A DNA stretch of 64,000 bases, from assembly GCA_029204225.1 (NCBI GenBank), contig CM055113.1, positions 1,589,973 through 1,653,972 on the forward strand, given 5' to 3'. This DNA comes from Diphasiastrum complanatum. Its lineage: Eukaryota > Streptophyta > Lycopodiopsida > Lycopodiales > Lycopodiaceae. How positions within the stretch are numbered: the first letter of the stretch is position 1; every line of letters begins with the position of its first letter. The notes under the pieces are model-generated. The model had not been told where the DNA came from. It saw only the letters and a list, made by a program, of their open reading frames with translations, and did no database searches. Shown here one piece after another: positions 1-15,484 of the stretch. The translations under genes were made by a program, and so were the position numbers.

Positions 1-1130
<1,130 letters not shown>

Positions 1131-1320
1131 CCAAAAATACCATTTTTCAATCCCTTAAACATATGTCAAAAAAATCAATAGACCTTGTGTAGAATTTTTA
1201 TGGTTTGCAAGGATGTTAGAATCCATTAGTTTTATCGAATTTTATAGTCCAACATCTAGGCTAGTTTTGTACACGGATTTACATTGTTTGAGAAGTCCTC
1301 ACATGTGTGAAAAGTACACA

Positions 1321-1333
1321 TGGTATCAAATCC
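1321..1333 (+). other. Primer binding site after a Copia-type LTR end
   Basis: TGGTATCAAATCC follows directly after an ...ACACA end. This is the usual layout of a plant LTR retrotransposon: LTR ending in CA, then a site complementary to the 3' end of initiator tRNA-Met (canonical TGGTATCAGAGC, here with mismatches). The preceding 40 bases carry CACATGTGTGAAAA, similar to the LTR ends of other elements in this window. The LTR start was not found, and no gag follows in good condition. Confidence 0.5.
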
Positions 1334-1839
1334 TACCTAAGATTGATTTGCATCTATTAAGTGTGAAGTTATTTTGGCTTAAAATCTAGTTTTGGAGAGT
1401 GTAATTGCATCTCGATTTCTAGCATAGTGGTTTTTGGATCAAGAGGGTCAAAATCATATTAATTGGAACCATGGAATGTATGGAATTCAGTGCTTAGACA
1501 CATTTTTCTAGTTCTATTTATAGTTTTAATCCTCTGACCGGGTGTAGCGTAGACTTTGAAAGAGGTAGTTGTCGCTTCTTTGATCATAGAGATGTAGTTT
1601 CTACCTTTACATCACATATTTCCCGTGATCGATTCTTGACCTCCCTATACTACAATGGAGTTGATTCTTCCTTTTTACTGGCCCATGGCACTCTAACAGA
1701 GATAGATCTATAGGAAAGGTGGCAAAAATAAGGGTAGTAATCGCTTCCACGAATGTCAATTGAAGAGCAACTACATTCTGGTCATTTGTAGCAAACCCAT
1801 GAGATTGGGAGATGAAACACCAATGGCAGATGGACATGG

Positions 1840-2424
1840 GTTCAAATTGGACATGCCTAGGTTCATGAAAATGTCCAATGAAAAAAATGATGATGGTCCA
1901 ATTTACAAGTTGGACATGTGAGTGGACAAATGGGAGCAATATTGGATGTTGGACAAAAGAGTCACTCTAGAGGCACAACATTTGGGCTATGATGTGTTGT
2001 TTTTGGAAGGTGTAGCATACAAGTGGTGGAGCACCTGTCTTCAATATGTAAAAGCATTATGCACTTGGAAGGAGTTCGAACTTTGATTGAGACATGATTT
2101 ACTTGCCTAGATGAAGTCACAACTCGACAAAAGTGATTGGATATGACGAAAGACAATATGATGGTACAAAAGTATTTTGATAAGTACCATGATGTTATTA
2201 CAGTCATTCCAAAAATGGACGTGAGAATACATATCTTTGATTTTGGAAAAGGTCTTCGCTTTGCTATTACATGTGAGTTAGTAGGGCTAAGTCCAAATCT
2301 CTCAATCAAATGGTGGAACTTGCTTCAATTTATGACCTTAGGCAAGATTGTAAATCTCAGAGAAAAGGTGGCAAAATTGGAGCTGGAGGTGTTACGGCCA
2401 TATTCAACTAAGGATTTGGAATAG
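1840..2424 (+). pseudogene. Ty3/Gypsy gag fossil
   Basis: The frame through 1961-2140 reads like the retrotransposon gag family (PF03732 type): KWEQYWMLDKR, then a GVAYKWW box, then TWKEFEL followed by LRHDLLA. This is the usual A..L.G.A..WW and W..F...F pattern. In-frame stops occur within the segment (after FEL, after LLA and near 1920). Around 2137 the homologous reading moves to another frame (KYFDKYHDVIT, then a FGKGLRF-like block), so at least one frameshift is present. No protease or pol follows, so this is an isolated capsid-region fragment of a dead element. Family assignment rests on motif pattern only. Confidence 0.6.
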
Positions 2425-3274
2425 TTCTAATATGGTAGGCCGGCCCTTTGGTATTCAAGATTATAAGTTACGCCTCAATTTAATTCCATGTCAAGTCCAG
2501 TTTGTAACTAATAACCTTGAGGGGACCCAGACACTCCTATTGAGACATGTGGAGCAGTGCATGTCTTGTGACAGTCTTACACTGAAGATTGCATGGGATA
2601 TGTGACCTATGTTTAGATGGACTGCATGGGAGGTTGCATGGGTGCATGCACAGAACTTTGTACCCCTATGTATACGGGTGTGGACACGTCCTCCTTCATT
2701 CTAAGCTTTGGCTTGGTTGCTAGTTTTCTTTCTTTCTTCAAGTATTCACTTGCCATGGCTCAGGGGTGAGGTGTTCAGATACATCTCAGTTGGTGGTTTG
2801 GCTCCTTCTAGTCTCTTTTGTGAAAGTACTATACTTTAGAACCATAAATGGATCTACAAAAGATCCACAAGAGTGATTGGATGATTGCTTAGCAATCTAT
2901 CAAAAAATTGGACACAAAAAAGTTGATCTAGATTGGCAATTTGACAAACAACAAGCATTAACAATCAAAAGCATTGATCAACATTGAAATCCGAGCCTAC
3001 ACGTCTGTACTACAGGCTGTAGTATGGTCTTCAACCTGAGAAACAAGTAGAAATTGATTGGTTTCATTTGGATCACAAAAACTCAATGTACATAGTGGGT
3101 TGCCACGTGGCATCTTGGCCTTACATGTGTGGAACCCAATTATACACAATATTTACAATGTTCTACATGGTTTTTGATCAAGCTAGATTTGCCAATTTTT
3201 GGCAATTCTTCACACTCCTCAAATTTAGCTTGATCGATCTACAACTCTCTTGCTAGATGAATGAATGCTTTTAG
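2425..3274. other. Unassigned spacer
   Basis: No gene is recognised between the Gypsy gag fossil and the LTR of element A. Short open frames here (such as 3068-3256) match nothing I know and lack coding character. Confidence 0.5.
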
Positions 3275-4004
3275 TGTGAAGTTTTTAGCACGTGTGAACT
3301 TCACCACACACCCTGCAGGATCTTACTGAGGTGTTGTGATTGCACAAGGTTGATCAAAGAATAGTATGCTTGAAAAATCTAAGGCAAGAGCACAACGGCA
3401 TACATCTGATGAAAAAATCTAACTCTTTACTATGAGAAATGAATGTCAAAAATAATTCTAAGTGTTCAGTATGGGAAAAAGAGACTGCTCTCGGGTAGAG
3501 AGAGAAAATCATACATAGAACGCTCGGGCAGAGAGAGAATGAGTCCAAAACACCAAAATCTCAATATTCACAATATGGCAAAACATGCCCAGCTTTTCCT
3601 ACATGAGAGAGACTCGAATTCCTACAGTGGAGTTGCATGGAAAGTCCACTTAACTGAACTAATTCACCTACCAGAGATCCACATGTGTAACTGCATCCAT
3701 GTACAGTGCATGTACTACATGTCAACTCATAAAATTGCCTAGACATGTGTAGATCACAGAAACTACTTTGCATGTTGCATGCACTGATTGCATGTGGCTT
3801 GCATGCATACAGTAAGACTTTGCATGCTATCAAAACATCTGCATGTCATTACAATTGAACCTATCTAACTCAAATCCGAGCTACACTAGAAGGATATGTG
3901 CTCAATTCACACTCCTTATATGTACAACATGAAATCTAGTGGAAATTATCATGGACATGACCCCAAACTCGAGATAGGAAGATAATATTTTATCAATCTT
4001 CACA
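3275..4004 (-). repeat. 3' LTR of element A
   Basis: About 730 bp bounded by TGTGAAG and CTTCACA, a 7-bp terminal inverted repeat. The inner edge abuts the polypurine tract and the retrotransposon coding region. Inside, on the minus strand, are a TATA-like box (CATATAAGG near 3910-3925) and two blocks of TTCTCTCTCT with CCCGAG (around 3480-3540) that match the LTRs of D and F. The outer edge carries a CACGTGTG G-box-like word. The 5' LTR partner is absent, so its age cannot be estimated. Confidence 0.8.
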
Positions 4005-4018
4005 CTCCTCCTTAAAAT

Positions 4019-6760
4019 TTATGTTCCTATCAACATAGATTTCAAAATTAGGCCAAGGTTTGACCTCATCTTCATAAAGACATTCTTGAGTAGAGGCTTG
4101 GTGAGAAGATCTGCAACACAATCTGAAGATGAAACATGCTCCAATGAGATCTCTCCTCCAATGACTTTTTCTCTTACTAAACGATGAGCCACTTCAATAT
4201 GCTTGCTCCTTGCATGAAAGGCTGGATTATTTGCAAGAGTCTGAGCAGAAATGTTATCATTCTTGATAATTGGTAAATCTTCATCTGCATAACACTTAAG
4301 CTCCAACAGTAGCCTTTTGATCCATAAAACCTCCTTTGTTGTGGTTGTAAGAGATTTGTATTCAGCTTCACAGGATGATAAGGAAATAGTTGTCTGCTTC
4401 TTTGACAGCCAAGAAACCAAATTTACTCCAAGAAATATAGTGTAAGCACTTGTGGATTTTCTATCCAACCTGTCTTTTGCAAAATCCGAATATGAAAAAG
4501 CAATCAAAGTCAGATCTTCTCCTTCATAGTATAGTCCATAATCCAAGGTAGAAGATATGTACCTCAAGACTCTTTTAGCCAACTTCCAATGATATAACTT
4601 TGGATCCTGCATGTGTTGACTCAGCTTATGAACACAAAAGCTTAGATCAGGCCAAGTCATTGTTAACTAAATAAGTGAGCCAATAAGACTCCTATAAAGA
4701 GTGATGTCCTCAAAGGATTTTTCATCATCTTTAATAGGAACTTTTACAGTGTGCTCCATAGGTGTATCTATGCCTTTACAGTTCTCCATATGAAATTTTC
4801 TGAGCATGGAAAGTGCATATTTACTTTGGCTCATAAATGCATGACCTTTCCAAAAATCTATTTCAAGGCCTAGAATATAGTGAAGAACTCCTAAGTCCTG
4901 CATTTTAAACTCAGTACCAAGTGCATGCTTAGTTTCTTCAACTAACTTCTCACTGTTTCCACAAAGAAGGATATCATCTACATAGTTGAGACGAATAATT
5001 ACAAAGTTATCTACAAACCTATAATACAGAGAAGGGTCATATTCACTTAGACAAAATCCGAGTGATATGAGATAGGAATTGAGCCTTGCATACCAAGACC
5101 TTGGTGCCAGTTTCAGTCCATACAGACTTTTGAACAAAAGACAAACTTTTGATTCATCACCTTCCTTCACAAAACTTGGAGGCTGCTCCATATAAATCTC
5201 CTCCTCAAGGTAACCATTGAGAAATGCATTAGAAACATCAAGATGGAACATACTCCATTTGTGAAAACATGCAAGAGACATGAGTATGCGAATTGTTACC
5301 ATCTTTGCAACTGGTGCAAAGGTGTCTTCATAGTCAAGACCTTTGATCTGTGAGTAGCCTTTGGCACAAAGTCTTGCTTTATACTTATTGATATATCCAT
5401 CATGATTATACTTGATTCTGAATACCCACTTACATCCGATCACATGCATGTTTTTTGGTGGCTCCACAAGCTCCCATGTGTTATTTGACATCAAGGCTTC
5501 AAATTCTTCGGTCATTGCTTCAACCCACTTCCTGGATTGAAAAGCTCCCTGGACATCCTTAGGCTCTTCATCTGATATAAAAAGTGCATGATAGGAAGTT
5601 TCACCTTCCACTTACCTTCCTTCTTCATCATATGTGAGCCTCCTTGGCTCAAATCTTGCTCATGTAGATGTTTTTGGTGTGATAGCTTGAATCTGCTCCT
5701 CCTCAAGCCTCGGCCTCACCTCTTCTTGAACAACATCAAGATTGATGATTGATCTTGCATGAGTCCCTTTGATCTGAACATCATCCAAGTTAAATTTCTG
5801 ATCTTCATGAAAGACCACATCTCTACTAACAGCATTTTTGTTAGTAGAGGGCAAATAAATCTTGTATGCTTTTTTAGTAGATGCAGAACCTACAAAAATT
5901 CCTTTCACTGCACTAGGATCTTCCTTCTTCCTAGTTTCTATAGGTACATGCACAAAGCATACACAGCCAAAAATCCTAAGATGATCTACCTTAGGCTTTT
6001 TCTTATACAACATCTCAAATGGTGTCTTTCCTCCTATTGCAAGATTTGGAAGCCTATTACAAGGATAGTTTGCATATGCAACTGCCTCTCCCCAAAATTC
6101 TTTAGGCAGAGAAGCTTCCAACCTAATGGCTTTTGCACATTCACACAAAGTTCTATTTTTTCTCTCAGCAACTCCATTTTGCTGAGGAGTATATGAACAA
6201 GAAAACTCTCTTTGAATGCCCTCTCTCTCACAGAAGTCTTTAAACTTATTGAAAGTGTATTCCCCTCCACTATCACTTCTTAAAGCTTTTATCTTGAAAG
6301 GAAACGACTTCTCTACATAAGCTTTAAAAGTAAGAAAAACATCATAAACCATGGCTTTTGAAGACAACATATAGATCCAAGAATGTCTTGTATAATCATC
6401 TACAAAAGAGAAAAAGTAGTTGGCTCTTCCTTTGGTCTTAGTTGATGAGAAATGAACATCTGAGTGTACAAGTTCAAATGGTTGCTTTGTCTTTATACTT
6501 GATCTGGGAAAAGGCCTTCCGTGACACTTTTCCAGCACACAAGCTTCACAAGGTAGAAGCTCCTTTGACAGTGTCCTTGGTAGACCAACAACTTTTCCTT
6601 CTTTGACCATAGATTGCATGGCTTTGAAATTAGGATGACCCAATCTCTTATGCCACAGATCCTCCTGTAGAACCTTGGTCTCACGAGTTCTAGTGAGATG
6701 GTGACATGTGTCACAACATGCAAGGATTGGTTTTTTGCTAGTATGCAACCAAATCCCCAT
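4019..6760 (-). pseudogene. Copia pol (integrase, RT, RNase H), three stops
   Basis: One reading frame runs through the whole segment, broken only by TGA at about 5660, TAA at about 5612 and TAG at 4667; the last replaces the Trp of the GSLIW motif seen in element F. Order: GAG-pre-integrase zinc region (LWHKRLGHPN), integrase core with HSDVHF, LRSDSGGEY and NGVAERKNR carrying the D, D, E residues, acidic hinge, RT (VSNAFLNGYLEEEIYMEQP and YVDDILL), and RNase H (SSCEAEY, ARSKHIEV, VADLLTKPL). These drive cDNA synthesis and integration. With no frameshifts and three nonsense codons the decay is mild, but gag and protease are gone, so the copy cannot act alone. Confidence 0.92.
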
Positions 6761-6765
6761 CTCAA

Positions 6766-6905
6766 TGAGAAATATGGCCCAATCAAATTAAGAGAGGTGT
6801 AAATCATAAAGCCAATCACATTAAGAGGTGAAAAATGGTTTGCCCAATCATGTTTAGAGATACAAATCACTTGGCCAATCATATTGTGAGGTTCTAGCTA
6901 GTTGG
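6766..6905 (+). repeat. LTR fragment with CCAAT tandem units
   Basis: Three to four imperfect units of the form CCAATCnnATTAAGAGGTG lie in plus orientation. The same unit occurs four to five times in the minus-oriented LTRs of the F family. I read this as a piece of U3 from an F-related LTR in opposite orientation, joined to the broken end of element A. Confidence 0.55.
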
Positions 6906-6910
6906 TCCAT

Positions 6911-7073
6911 GTTGTTCGATTCTGGGAAGGACATGGAATATTTTAAATATGGCAAGAGGCTCCTACAATAAGCCCAAACATTACATGAATAAAGTAGAGA
7001 GTCGAAAGGATTAGAAATAGAAACCAATTGGCATCCTGCGTGTCTGAGTCCACCTTAGGCTAATAAGTGCCAT
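6911..7073. repeat. Dispersed repeat, copy 1
   Basis: About 163 bp clearly homologous to 12076-12242, with shared words such as TGGCAAGAGGCTCCT, AGAGTCGAAAGGATTAGAAA and CTAATAAGTGCCAT. The two copies lie in the same orientation just outside the two ends of element B. They could be LTR ends of an older element into which B inserted, but I see no coding region to prove that. Confidence 0.75.
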
Positions 7074-7153
7074 TGTACAAATATTTACTACAACTTAAGG
7101 AATGGATCTAGATTAGCAGAGAATAGGATGGAGGGGATAGAAATCCAACACCT
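7074..7153 (-). repeat. 3' LTR remnant of element B
   Basis: About 80 bp matching the outer end of the 5' LTR near 11335-11421 (shared GTACAAATATTTACTACAAC and GGATCTAGATTAG). It starts with TGTTGGATTTC on the minus strand right after the RNase H frame. The rest of the LTR is replaced by the dispersed repeat at 6911-7073. Confidence 0.75.
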
Positions 7154-9900
7154 CTCTTGATTTTCAAATTCAAGATAGCACAGAAATTCTTGTGTGCTTT
7201 CGGATTTAACCCTTTTGTAAATATATCAGCTATCATGTATTGGGTTCTGCAGAAAGTCAGACTTACCTCCTTGTTGAGTATCTTGCTCCTGATATAGTGG
7301 TACTTAATCTCGATGTGCTTGCTCCTAGAGTGAAATCTAGGATTGATCGATAATGCAATACCACTCTGATTGTCGCACTGAATAATTGTTGGAGCTGATT
7401 GTTTGAGACCAATATCAGACAATAAATTTCTCAACCAAATTGCCTCTTTGCTAGCTTGAAAGGCTGCAATGTATTCTAATTCTATAGATGACATTGCGAG
7501 TAAGGCTTGTTTTCGACTATACCAATGTATTGGACCATTGTTGAAAATAGGAAGACATATCCAAAAGTCAATTTTTTGGTGTCGACATCACCTGCCCAAT
7601 TGCATCTCTATATCCATGAAGAGTATGGATATCGGATGGATCTCCATCACCATAGCAAATACAGAGGTCGATTGTAGCTCGTACATATCTAATAACTCTT
7701 AAAAGAGCTTTCTAGTGGATCATGTTAGGATTGGTCATTTATTGACTCAAGGAACTAATGGCATATGCAAGATCTAGCCTGGTCAAGATCATCGCATACA
7801 TTAGAGATCCGATAATAGATTGGTATGGATACTCCTTCATTTTTGCCTTCTCCTCATTGGTCTGAGGGCACTGTTCCTTGGATAATTTGAGACCTAGATT
7901 CATGGAACTATGTACAAGCTTGCAATATATGAAATTGAATTTTGTCAACAAATTATAAAAGTACCTCTACTGAGTAATGTAGAGAAGTCTTATGCTTCTG
8001 TATTTGTGGATTTGAATCTCGAGACAATAATGTGCTTCTCCCAGATTTGTCATCTCGAATTCTTTGGAATATCATCCTTAATATCATTTTTCAAAGCAAT
8101 ATTGTTGTCAAACAACAATGTATCATCCACGTAGAGTGTGATGATGACAAAGAATTGATTAACAGCTTTGAAATATACATTACAGTCTGCAGAGCTAGAT
8201 TGGAATCTATGATCGATCAAGAACGTGTTGATTCGATGAAACCATGCTCTGGATGATTGTTTCAGACAGTACAAAGCTTTATGGAGTTTTCATACCTGAT
8301 CTTCTCAACCATTGAGGATATAGCCTTCAGGCTAGATCATGTAGATGTCCTCTGTACAAAGCTTTATGGAGTTTGCATACTTGGTCTTCTCAACCATTGA
8401 GGATATAGCCTTCAGGCTGGATCATGTAGATGTCCTCCTCAATAACTCCATTGAGGAATGTTGTTTGTACATCCATTTGATGTACCTCAATATTTGTTGC
8501 AGCAACATATGAAATTAGTAGTTGAATAGAAGTGTGCTTTTGACGACTGGCCTGAAGGTCAAAATAGTCGATGTTGAGAATTTGTGAAAGTCCCCTTGCC
8601 ACAAGTCGAGCTTTCCTTCTGTTGATATTGTCGTCTGCATTATATTTTATCGTAAAGATCCATTTGCAGTCGATCACCTTCCTGTTGTTGGTAGCTTGGT
8701 GATAGCCCAAGTGTTGTTTTTCAATAGTGAATTGTACTCTTTGTCCATTGCTTCTTTCCAGAGATATGAATCGCCCTGTGACAAAGCTTCCTCAATTGTG
8801 GTTGGCTCCTGAATGAAACAATGAGAGAACTCATCAGTGTATTGAACAGGTTGAGTTCGAATTCTTGTTGTTCTTCTGGTTGAAGTTTTTGGTTGTAATA
8901 TTTGGATTTGTGTTGGCTGAGTCGGCTACTCCTAAGTTGTAGTTTCTTTTTTCTTCTTTTGGAACTGACTATATTGGGTGATTACAAGAAAAAATAGAAA
9001 TTGTCTTTTGAGAAGAGTCAGTTGTTGGGGCAGAAATTGTAGACTACATCTGGTCCTTGCCCTTCAAATCAATAAACTGATCTTCCATGAAAGTCACATC
9101 CCTGTTAGTCAAAACTTTACAGGTGTCTATATTATAGAGTCTGTACATTCCATCATAAGTGCAATAGCCAACAAAAATATTCTCAAACGAATGCTCATCT
9201 AAAAAAAATTTGTTGTCCTTTGGGACATGAGCATAAGCAGTTCATCCGAATAATCTCAAATGTTTTAATGAAGGTCTGAATCATGTCCAAACTTCATGAG
9301 GAGTTTTGCTGTCATGGAGGCCTTTAGTTATACATCGATTCTGCACATAAGCTGTTGTTGACACAACATGTTGCCAAAATGATTTGGGCAACGAAGCATG
9401 AGTTATCATGCATTTGGTAGACTCGACTAAGGTCCTCTTCTTCCTTTCTAGCAGTCCATTCAACTATAAAAAATAGGAAACAACAAACTGTTGCTCAATG
9501 TCGTTGGCTAAACAATAATCCTTCATCTCATTTGATATGTATTCTCGTTGTCGTTGTCGCTCTTGAGATCTTTGATCTTCTTGCATGTCTGCAACTCAAC
9601 ATTTTCTTTGTATTTCTTGAAGAACTAGAAGGCTTCAGATTTGTGCTTCATAAAATATACAACAACTCTTTTGGAATAGTCATCTATGAATGTAATAGAA
9701 ATTTTAGCACCAAGCAGTGATGGTGTTTGCATTGGGCCACATATATCTGTATGTACGATATCTAACAGATCTTTAGAAATATGTTCTTGATTCCACTTAA
9801 ACAGCCTTCTTGCCTGCTTTCCTATGATACAACTTTGGCAGACAGAAGGGTCGACAATTTGATAGTCTAGATCAAGAACTGAAGAACACTTAGACATGTA
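7154..9900 (-). pseudogene. Copia pol fragments of element B
   Basis: RNase H is at 7154-7494 (QCDNQSGIAL, RSKHIEIKYHYIR, ADIFTKGL). RT pieces lie at 7739-7951 (IIGSLMYAM), 8050-8274 with the catalytic LYVDD box, and 8390-8710 (DCKWIFTIKYN and VQTTFLNGVIEEDIYM). Integrase pieces are at 9281-9463 (NGLLERKKR, with the catalytic Glu) and 9625-9897 (HTDICGPM and FIDDYSKR). They lie in different frames with stops between them. An 84-bp tandem duplication sits inside RT at 8270-8437. No function is possible. Confidence 0.88.
8270..8437. repeat. 84-bp tandem duplication inside RT
   Basis: Two neighbouring copies begin with TACAAAGCTTTATGGAG and end with GTAGATGTCCTC, with a period of 84 bp and a few mismatches. 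84 bp is 28 codons, so the duplication kept the frame. It repeats the IYMIQPEGYI segment of RT on the minus strand. Confidence 0.9.
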
Positions 9901-10326
9901 CCTATCGATATAATATTAAGGTGACCAAGTCTATCATGCCAAATCAATTCTTTATTGAGAGATGCTAAACTACTTAGAGCACTATCAGTCACAATATTAC
10001 AATGACTAAGCCTATAGAGTATCCTTGTCTCTTCTCGAGTGCAAGAACTCTCCTGTTTTTATCAAGAATTTAGCAAGAGTCTGTTTGAAACTCTACACAC
10101 TGTCCTAGATTTGTGATTCGACTGACTAGCAGTAACTTTGTCGCCAGTTTTGGGACATACAATACATTTGGTACAAGTTTTGACACTCCATTATGAAAAT
10201 TCATTCTAACAATACCGTCTAAAGCTCATTGGCCATCAGAACTACCTTCATCTTGAATTTTCATAAATGGTAGTTTGAACCATCGATTCTGTCTATCATT
10301 AGAGCAAACTGTGATTGTGAATCCAT
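9901..10326 (-). pseudogene. Gag start fused to protease end (element B)
   Basis: On the minus strand from 10326 the frame opens with a Met and reads FALMIDRIDGSNYHL, stop, KFKMKVVLMANEL. This is the Copia gag N-terminus (DUF4219/UBN2 type), in which the usual Trp codon after SNY has become a stop. About 40 codons later it turns directly into NVLYVPKLATKLL, the C-terminal part of the retropepsin region. The rest of gag, the zinc knuckle and the catalytic DSGA are missing, so a deletion of roughly 1 kb is inferred. The primer binding site lies about 130 bp upstream. Confidence 0.75.
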
Positions 10327-10456
10327 TTGGAATTTCGGGATGAGTGTAATGCAGATAGTAGATTCATATGACTGAAAACAATAATAGCAAATGGGAACAC
10401 TATATTAAAACAATTGTGATTATGCTCTAAGTCCGCTTCACAAAATTAGAGATGAA

Positions 10457-10468
10457 GCTCTGATACCG
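10457..10468 (-). other. Primer binding site of element B
   Basis: On the minus strand GGTATCAGAGC follows one base after the LTR end ...TTTCAACA. It matches the 3' end of plant initiator tRNA-Met and fixes the inner edge of the 5' LTR at 10469. Confidence 0.85.
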
Positions 10469-11421
10469 TGTTGAAATTGTGTCGTGGCAATGCGAAGGCA
10501 CAACAAAATCCTCGGTGCATGTAACTACGTCTATCGAATTCAGATAGACAACAATAAATCTTAGTCTGTCTTACTTGATCAGTTTCAAAGTCACTGATCT
10601 AGATAGTCGATTTCATATCCATGCACAAGTTACTTTAGTTCCATATCTAGCTTTGCAGAAGTGATTTAGATGCGGTTATTAGAGCGACAGATCAAGCACA
10701 ACTATCAGTCATATGAAACGATTTAATCTACGAATAAGTTTATTTAAGAGCATGAATCTATTTGACAATAAAATGAAATAAGCATTCAACATACACAACC
10801 TAGATTATTGGAACTTTGATAGATTAATAGAAAATACAGTCTGAAAGCAGATAGAGACGTGTTCTTTCTGAGAAAATACTATGTGATAACAGAGAGCAAG
10901 AACAATACAATTGTGCTTTGAACGACTGATTGATGGCGATGAATTAGATGATTCAGCTAACCAAGCAACTGATAAGTTGCTGGATATATACACATGGCTA
11001 ACTAATTTAAAAGAATGGTTAATCTGTAGTTTACAATTAGGTTAAGACACTACATGTTGTCGACAATTGCCATTGGACAATATTTGATTTTGTCGTCATG
11101 TGTGTACTTGTTGATTCGTCGATTGTTCGAGGAAGGCCGAATAAGAGAATCTGCCCAGATGGTCTAGGATGACCGACTAAGTGAGCTGTATGGCCAAACA
11201 ATCAATGATAGCTGAATAAGAGAAGGTGCCCAACAAAGAAGAGATGGCCGAACTATCGAGTAACATTGTCACCGATTCCTTTGTATTTCTGCAGACTGTC
11301 AAGAAACAAGTGCATTTATGTAGAGTATGCAACTGTACAAATATTTACTACAACTTAATAAATGGATCTAGATTAGTAGAGAATAGGGATGGTGTCCTAT
11401 GTTATCAGGTAAATCCAATCA
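10469..11421 (-). repeat. 5' LTR of element B
   Basis: About 953 bp. The inner edge is set by the primer binding site. The outer edge is set by homology to the 3' LTR remnant (TTGGATTT start; the terminal TG is changed). Open frames inside, such as 11226-11561, have no recognisable product. Confidence 0.75.
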
Positions 11422-12075
11422 AGATGCACTACAAATTAAAATATTTTGTGCCACCTGGTTTTGAGACAAGTGGAGTACATGAGAATCCTCCCAAATCCAA
11501 AAAGTGCACAGAGTCACCTCAAACTCAAACGACTACAATGCACAAAAGACGGAGCTGGTAGAATCCATCAAGCAAATTGCAATAGCAGATAGTGGAACTC
11601 TTGGTGGATGCTACATAACAACGGGTACCTATGACAAGTGGAACTCTTGGTGAAAAAACCGTAGAAGGCTTGCAAGCAAGCATGGTCACTCAGTCTTCAA
11701 GACCACAAGACGATGGGAAGGAAAAGGCTAAGGTTGATAATTGCCCTTCAACGAGCAAGATTCAACCAAAGTATGATTGTTCCACAAAGCAATAGACCAC
11801 CAGCACAATGCCAAATCCAAGTATAACAGTTCTTAACAGGCCAAATCTAGGGAATTCAAGCCCAAAAGGGTCATCTGCATAGAAAGAACCAACACCTACA
11901 ATGTCTATGGCTTGTCTTCAATTGGTAAGATTGACTTTTGAGAAAAGCCTTCAGGTTAAATCATACCACAAATACCTAGATAGGCTAAGCAATCAAGTGA
12001 GCACATCCTATCAACATTACGAATTGAGAAAGACCACAACAATACCACTAGGAGAACTATTGGCAGCAAGAGCAC
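11422..12075. other. Unassigned DNA
   Basis: No gene is recognised. The word GTGGAACTCTTGGTG occurs twice (near 11594 and 11638), a small local duplication. It could be old retrotransposon internal sequence, but no domain is visible. Confidence 0.4.
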
Positions 12076-12242
12076 GTTGTCCGATGTTGGGAACAACTTG
12101 GAATATTCTAAAGTATGGCAAGAGGCTCCTGCAATAAGCCCAAACACTACATAAATAAATCAGAGAGTCGAAAGGATTAGAAATTAGCAACCAGTTGGCA
12201 TCTTGCATGTGTGACATTGAGCCTTAGGCTAATAAGTGCCAT
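12076..12242. repeat. Dispersed repeat, copy 2
   Basis: This is the second copy of the repeat at 6911-7073, in the same orientation, ending at the same TAAGTGCCAT word. Beyond that point the two copies differ completely. Confidence 0.75.
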
Positions 12243-12482
12243 AGAGCACAATTATAAATTAAATAAAGTATTTTAAACTTAGCTTTTGTAAAGTTCCTAA
12301 GTTGGGAAACACAAATTGTCCTCAAGAAACACAAAGTGATCTTGACAATCAAGATCATGATCCTGATGGAACTTCAATAGCCAATCAGAGTGAAGGAGGC
12401 TCACTTCTCAAATCCATAAGAGAGATCCATTTCCTTTGTATGGGGATCTCTTCATCTTCTCTTCTTCCTAGTAAAACTCTAT

Positions 12483-15226
<2,744 letters not shown>

Positions 15227-15484
15227 AAAGTTATGTGACCTCTTATGGCTTTTGGAGGAAAATTTTCAAACCACCAAATGTACTTAATACCACATCAATA
15301 GTCAAGATTATCAACTTACTATACTAGGGACACAATCGGTGCTTCTTCTACACTCTTTCAAATTGGCATCATCTACATAAAGAGAGCATTATGCTCCTAC
15401 TTTCTCCACGCCCTCTCTCCTCTTCTCCTTCTTTTGGCTCTCCATGATTGGACTATTGGACACTTTTCGTGACTCCCTAATCAG

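Larger units (their letters stand above)
3275..6765 (-). mobile_element. Copia element A, 5'-truncated
   Basis: A minus-strand Ty1/Copia element with its 3' LTR at 3275-4004, a polypurine tract (AAGGAGGAG on the minus strand) directly next to it, then RNase H, reverse transcriptase and integrase in the Copia order (integrase before RT). The gag, the protease, the leader and the 5' LTR are missing: homology stops inside the GAG-pre-integrase domain at about 6760, where plus-oriented LTR-like DNA begins. Protein similarity to element F in this window is high, so A and F are related families. Confidence 0.85.
7074..11421 (-). mobile_element. Copia element B, heavily decayed
   Basis: A minus-strand Copia element. 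A 5' LTR of about 950 bp is at 10469-11421, next to a good primer binding site, and only the first 80 bp of the 3' LTR survive at 7074-7153. Between them are scattered gag, protease, integrase, RT and RNase H fragments in the right order, many of them frameshifted. A deletion joins the gag start to the end of protease. This is the oldest-looking Copia copy in the window. Confidence 0.85.

Noticed and set aside
5759-6196. A plus-strand open frame of 145 codons inside element A
   Set aside because: It is the antisense shadow of the integrase frame, which has clear catalytic motifs.
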